A DNA stretch of 64,000 nt from positions 3,472,001 through 3,536,000 of the forward strand of contig NZ_OW235315.1 of the NCBI RefSeq assembly GCF_934924865.1, read 5' to 3'. A program made the translations under genes and the position numbers. The notes under the pieces were generated by a model. It made no database searches, had not been told where the DNA came from, and worked only from the letters and a program-made list of their open reading frames with translations. Source of the stretch: Tepidibacter aestuarii. Lineage in GTDB: Bacteria > Bacillota > Clostridia > Peptostreptococcales > Peptostreptococcaceae. Shown here piece by piece: positions 61,127 to 64,000 of this stretch (its first letter is position 1; every line of letters starts with the position of its first letter).

Positions 61127-61838
61127 TAGAGATATTATAAAGCATGGTCTTAAGCAGCTTAATATAGATATAAGTGAAACTAATATAGATAAATTTGAAA
61201 AGTACAAGGATATACTACTTGAGTGGAATCAACATATGAACCTTACGGCAATTGAAGATGAAAAAGAGGTTTATATAAAGCATTTTATAGATTCTTTAGC
61301 TTGTATTAACTCAGGTTATATAAAAGAAAACGACAAAATAATAGATGTTGGAACGGGAGCGGGATTTCCCGGTATACCTTTAAGAGTATGCATGGAAAGC
61401 TTAAATCTGACATTACTTGATTCTCTTAATAAAAGAATCAACTTTTTAAAAGAAGTTTGTAATAATCTAGAACTGGATAATGTCGAGTTTGTACATGGTA
61501 GGGCAGAGGACTTTGGAAAAGATGCAAATTATAGAGAACAATATGATATAGCAACAGCAAGAGCGGTTGCGTCTTTACCTGTTCTTCTAGAGTATTGCAC
61601 ACCTTTTATAAAAGTTGGGGGATATTTTGTGTGCTTAAAAGGACCTTATCTTAATGAGGAATTAAAGGAAGCTAAAAAGGCAATCGACGTTTTAGGACTT
61701 GAATTTGTAGAGAAAATAGATGTCGATCTTCCTTTTACAGACATAAAACACAATATAGTGATTTTGAAAAAAATAAAAAATACTCCAACAAAATATCCAC
61801 GAAAAGCGGGTAAACCATCAAAAACCCCAATAAAGTAA
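61119..61838 (+). CDS. rsmG: 16S rRNA m7G527 methyltransferase RsmG
   Basis: 239 residues from a GTG at 61119, which has GAGGTG 6 nt upstream inside the end of mnmG. The SAM-binding motif is [15 protein letters not shown], followed by [12 protein letters not shown] and [14 protein letters not shown]. It methylates G527 in the 530 loop of 16S rRNA; loss gives low-level streptomycin resistance. The C-terminus is Lys/Pro-rich. Confidence 0.97.
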   Translation: MSNRDIIKHGLKQLNIDISETNIDKFEKYKDILLEWNQHMNLTAIEDEKEVYIKHFIDSLACINSGYIKENDKIIDVGTGAGFPGIPLRVCMESLNLTLLDSLNKRINFLKEVCNNLELDNVEFVHGRAEDFGKDANYREQYDIATARAVASLPVLLEYCTPFIKVGGYFVCLKGPYLNEELKEAKKAIDVLGLEFVEKIDVDLPFTDIKHNIVILKKIKNTPTKYPRKAGKPSKTPIK

Positions 61839-61864
61839 CGAAAAGTGTGTCAAAAAAGACTCAT

Positions 61865-61878
61865 ATTTCCCGAGAAAT
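61865..61878. promoter_or_regulatory. Noc-binding site upstream of noc
   Basis: ATTTCCCGAGAAAT matches the B. subtilis Noc-binding site ATTTCCCGGGAAAT at 13 of 14 positions. It lies 44 bp before the first noc ATG and just upstream of a possible promoter (TTGTAA, 17 bp, TATAGA). Confidence 0.75.
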
Positions 61879-61921
61879 AAAGGAAGTTGTAATATAAAAA
61901 TATTAAGAATATAGAAGGGAT

Positions 61922-62794
61922 ATGAATATTTTTGGAGAAAGTATTACTTGGATAAATAAAAATTTAAACAAATTTTATCATATTTCTTCTAGAGAGAGGG
62001 ATATTATGGAAGATAGAAAAGTTATGGAAATACCTATAGATACGATAATTCCAAATCCATATCAGCCGAGAAGGACTTTTTCAGAGGCTGCATTGAATGA
62101 ATTAAGCGAATCTATAAAGAGTTTTGGAATACTTCAACCTATTACAGTTAGAAAAATAAGTGACAGTATGTACGAGTTAGTAGCAGGAGAGAGAAGACTT
62201 AGAGCGTCTAAAAAAGCAGGTCTTAAGTATATACCAGCTATAATAAATAATTTGTCAGACCAATCGTCTGCTGTGCTTGCACTTATCGAAAACTTACAAA
62301 GAGAAGATTTAAATTTTATAGAAGAAGCTTTGGGATATGAAAACCTAATAAAAGATCATAACTTTACTCAGCAAGAACTAGCTCAAAGTGTCGGAAAAAA
62401 TCAATCAACTATTGCTAATAAGCTTAGAATACTTAGATTATCGGACGATATAAAGGGAAAGCTTATTGAAAATGGTTTAACTGAAAGACATGCTAGAGCT
62501 CTTCTTAAACTACCGGATGATGATTATAAAAATCAAGTTTTAGATACAATAATCAAGAACGAGTTAACAGTTAAGAAGGCAGAAAAACTAATAAAAGATA
62601 TACTAGAAGACCTTGCTACACCTAAAGAACCTGAAAGAAAACAGACTATAAAAGCAGCTCTTAATTTTAAGATATACTTAAATACATTAAAGAATGCTTA
62701 TAATGCTATAGTCGATACGGGAATAAATGCTAAGTACAAAGAAAATGATAAGGGAGATCATATCGAAGTTGTAGTTAAAATTCCTAAAGCTTAA
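61922..62794 (+). CDS. noc: Nucleoid occlusion protein Noc
   Basis: 290 residues, ParB-like. The N-terminal CTPase/ParB domain has IIPNPYQPRRTFSE and the clamp motif ELVAGERRLRASKKAG. A central HTH follows (FTQQELAQSVGKNQSTIANKLRILRL), then a C-terminal dimer domain. The first 28 residues (MNIFGESITWINKNLNKFYH) could be the membrane-targeting amphipathic helix of Noc. A second start at 62006 is possible, because a candidate promoter leaves little leader for the first ATG. Noc blocks division over the nucleoid. Confidence 0.9.
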   Translation: MNIFGESITWINKNLNKFYHISSRERDIMEDRKVMEIPIDTIIPNPYQPRRTFSEAALNELSESIKSFGILQPITVRKISDSMYELVAGERRLRASKKAGLKYIPAIINNLSDQSSAVLALIENLQREDLNFIEEALGYENLIKDHNFTQQELAQSVGKNQSTIANKLRILRLSDDIKGKLIENGLTERHARALLKLPDDDYKNQVLDTIIKNELTVKKAEKLIKDILEDLATPKEPERKQTIKAALNFKIYLNTLKNAYNAIVDTGINAKYKENDKGDHIEVVVKIPKA

Positions 62795-62823
62795 GATTAC
62801 TGTTATGCGGTAATCTTTTTTTC
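62794..62823 (+). terminator. Terminator after noc
   Basis: AGATTAC/GTAATCT stem (62794-62800, 62810-62816) followed by seven T, directly after the noc stop. Confidence 0.88.
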
Positions 62824-62854
62824 AAACTTGTAAGGATTTAAAGGGGGAATTACA

Positions 62855-63628
62855 GTGGGGAAAATAATTGCTGTGTTTAATCAAAAAGGGGGAGTGGGAA
62901 AGACAACCACCAATGTAAATTTAAGTGCATGTATAGGACAGTTAGGTAAAAAAACGCTGGTAATAGATTTGGATCCTCAAGGAAATACAACCAGTGGATT
63001 TGGAATAGATAAAGAAGAATTAGATGCTACTATATATGATGTTTTATTAGGAGAAAAAGATATAAAAGATACCATAATAGATACTGAATTTGATAATATA
63101 AGTGTATTATCATCTTCAACAGAACTTGCTGGAGCTGAGATAGAGCTTACAGGAATAGAAAACAGAGAATTTATATTAAAAAGTGTGCTAGATACAGTTA
63201 GGGATGAATATGATTATATATTCGTAGATTGTCCACCTTCTCTTGGAATGTTGACAATAAATTCTCTTGTAGCAGTAGACAGTGTATTAATACCTATACA
63301 ATGTGAATATTATGCATTGGAGGGTGTTAGCCAATTGATGCAGACAATATCTTTGGTTAAAGAAAATTTAAATCCAAATCTTGAAATTCAGGGAGTAGTT
63401 CTGAGCATGTTTGATGGAAGAGCTAACCTATCTATTCAAGTAGTTGAGGAAGTTAAGAAATTCTTCAAGGGAAGTGTTTATACAACTATTGTTCCAAGAA
63501 ATGTTAGACTAGCTGAAGCACCTAGCCACGGAAAGCCAGTTGTATATTATGATTCAAAGTGTAAAGGTTCTTTAGCATATGTAGAACTTGCTGAAGAATT
63601 TATAGACTTAGAAGAGGATGTGATATAG
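62855..63628 (+). CDS. parA: Chromosome partition ATPase ParA (Soj)
   Basis: 257 residues from a GTG with AAGGGGG upstream. Deviant Walker A is KGGVGKTTTNVNL (residues 11-23), Walker A' is LVIDLDPQGNTTSGFG, and Walker B is YIFVDCPPSLGML. It acts with ParB on origin segregation and DnaA control. It is immediately followed by parB with no gap between stop and start. Confidence 0.97.
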   Translation: MGKIIAVFNQKGGVGKTTTNVNLSACIGQLGKKTLVIDLDPQGNTTSGFGIDKEELDATIYDVLLGEKDIKDTIIDTEFDNISVLSSSTELAGAEIELTGIENREFILKSVLDTVRDEYDYIFVDCPPSLGMLTINSLVAVDSVLIPIQCEYYALEGVSQLMQTISLVKENLNPNLEIQGVVLSMFDGRANLSIQVVEEVKKFFKGSVYTTIVPRNVRLAEAPSHGKPVVYYDSKCKGSLAYVELAEEFIDLEEDVI

Positions 63629-64000
63629 ATGGCGAAAAATAGATTAGGAAAAGGATTAAGTGCTTTGATACCAAATAATAAGACAGTTTCATCTGATAAA
63701 GAAATAGTAAATCTACAAATAAATGAAATTTATCCAAACAAAGAACAACCTAGAAAGATATTTGATCAAGAAAAATTAAGTGTATTATCTGAATCTATAA
63801 AGAACTATGGAATATTACAGCCTATAGTTGTAAAAAAAGAAGAAGATGGATACATGATAATAGCAGGTGAGAGAAGGTTTAGAGCTGCTAAAATAGCAAA
63901 ACTAAGAGAAATGCCAGCAGTTGTAAAAGACTTACCAATTAAAGATATAATGGAAATAGCTTTAATCGAAAACTTGCAAAGAGAAGATTTAAATGCAATA
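63629..64000 (+). CDS. parB: Chromosome partition protein ParB (Spo0J), cut by window edge
   Basis: The first 124 codons are present. MAKNRLGKGLSALIP is the conserved N-terminal peptide that stimulates ParA, followed by the ParB domain with YPNKEQPRKIFD, IIAGERRFRAAKIA and IALIENLQREDLNAI. The HTH and dimerisation domain lie outside the window. It would load at the parS-like site at 59190. Confidence 0.96.
   Translation, partial: MAKNRLGKGLSALIPNNKTVSSDKEIVNLQINEIYPNKEQPRKIFDQEKLSVLSESIKNYGILQPIVVKKEEDGYMIIAGERRFRAAKIAKLREMPAVVKDLPIKDIMEIALIENLQREDLNAI

Overview
The window is AT-rich DNA from a spore-forming Firmicute, most likely a clostridium related to the Peptostreptococcaceae. The evidence is the very low GC outside the rRNA genes, the AGGAGG-type ribosome binding sites with frequent TTG/GTG starts, a GerAB-type germination gene, a SigI/RsgI pair, and an rsbV-rsbW-sigB operon placed next to gyrBA. 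The chromosomal origin is inside the window (about 52.5-54.8 kb). Genes to its left lie mostly on the minus strand and genes to its right on the plus strand, so nearly everything points away from oriC. The plus-strand exceptions left of the origin are small or accessory (2563-3675, 24609-25239, 30863-31784, 33220-34311).

Layout. 1-2.0 kb: rsgI (cut by the window edge), sigI, a glutaredoxin. 2.5-4.0 kb: a UgtP-type glycosyltransferase and a small hypothetical. 4.1-7.8 kb: dnaX-ebfC-recR, then the SRP RNA, tRNA-Ser(GGA) and tadA packed head to tail. 7.9-9.7 kb: serS behind a serine T-box. 9.8-14.1 kb: rubrerythrin, an MscS channel and a UPF0182 membrane protein. 14.3-16.3 kb: a frameshifted pseudogene, an HD protein and a membrane protein. 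16.5-19.0 kb: niaR-nadA-PTS_EIIC_2 (NAD/niacin). 19.1-24.3 kb: a complete branched-chain amino-acid ABC transporter (livJHMGF) behind an ACT-domain regulator. 24.6-25.2 kb: two small membrane proteins.

25.6-42.8 kb is dominated by rRNA on the minus strand. Operon 1 (16S-23S-5S) is complete. After a 4 kb island (two small membrane proteins, an EamA transporter, an orphan GerAB) comes an abnormal tandem: intact 16S, a 23S lacking its 3' part, a 16S lacking its 5' part, then a 23S with an internal deletion, and 5S. This is either a rearranged rrn locus or a collapsed assembly.

43.1-54.1 kb, reading toward the origin: sigB-rsbW-rsbV with DUF948 and YtxH genes, gyrA, gyrB, remB, recF, yaaA, dnaN, dnaA. 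The dnaA-dnaN gap carries a Bacillus-like unwinding module, and the dnaA-rpmH gap carries a second DnaA-box cluster. 55.5-64 kb: rpmH, rnpA, yidD, yidC, jag, mnmE, mnmG, rsmG, noc, parA and the start of parB, with a parS-like site before mnmG and a near-perfect Noc-binding site before noc.

Most genes are standard housekeeping. I found no CRISPR array, insertion sequence, prophage or clearly new multi-gene system. The points most worth checking are the chimeric rRNA tandem, the tadA/tRNA-Ser/SRP RNA transcript, GyrA residues Ala83/Leu87, the nadA-PTS_EIIC_2-niaR unit, the rubrerythrin leader hairpin and the partition/occlusion sites.
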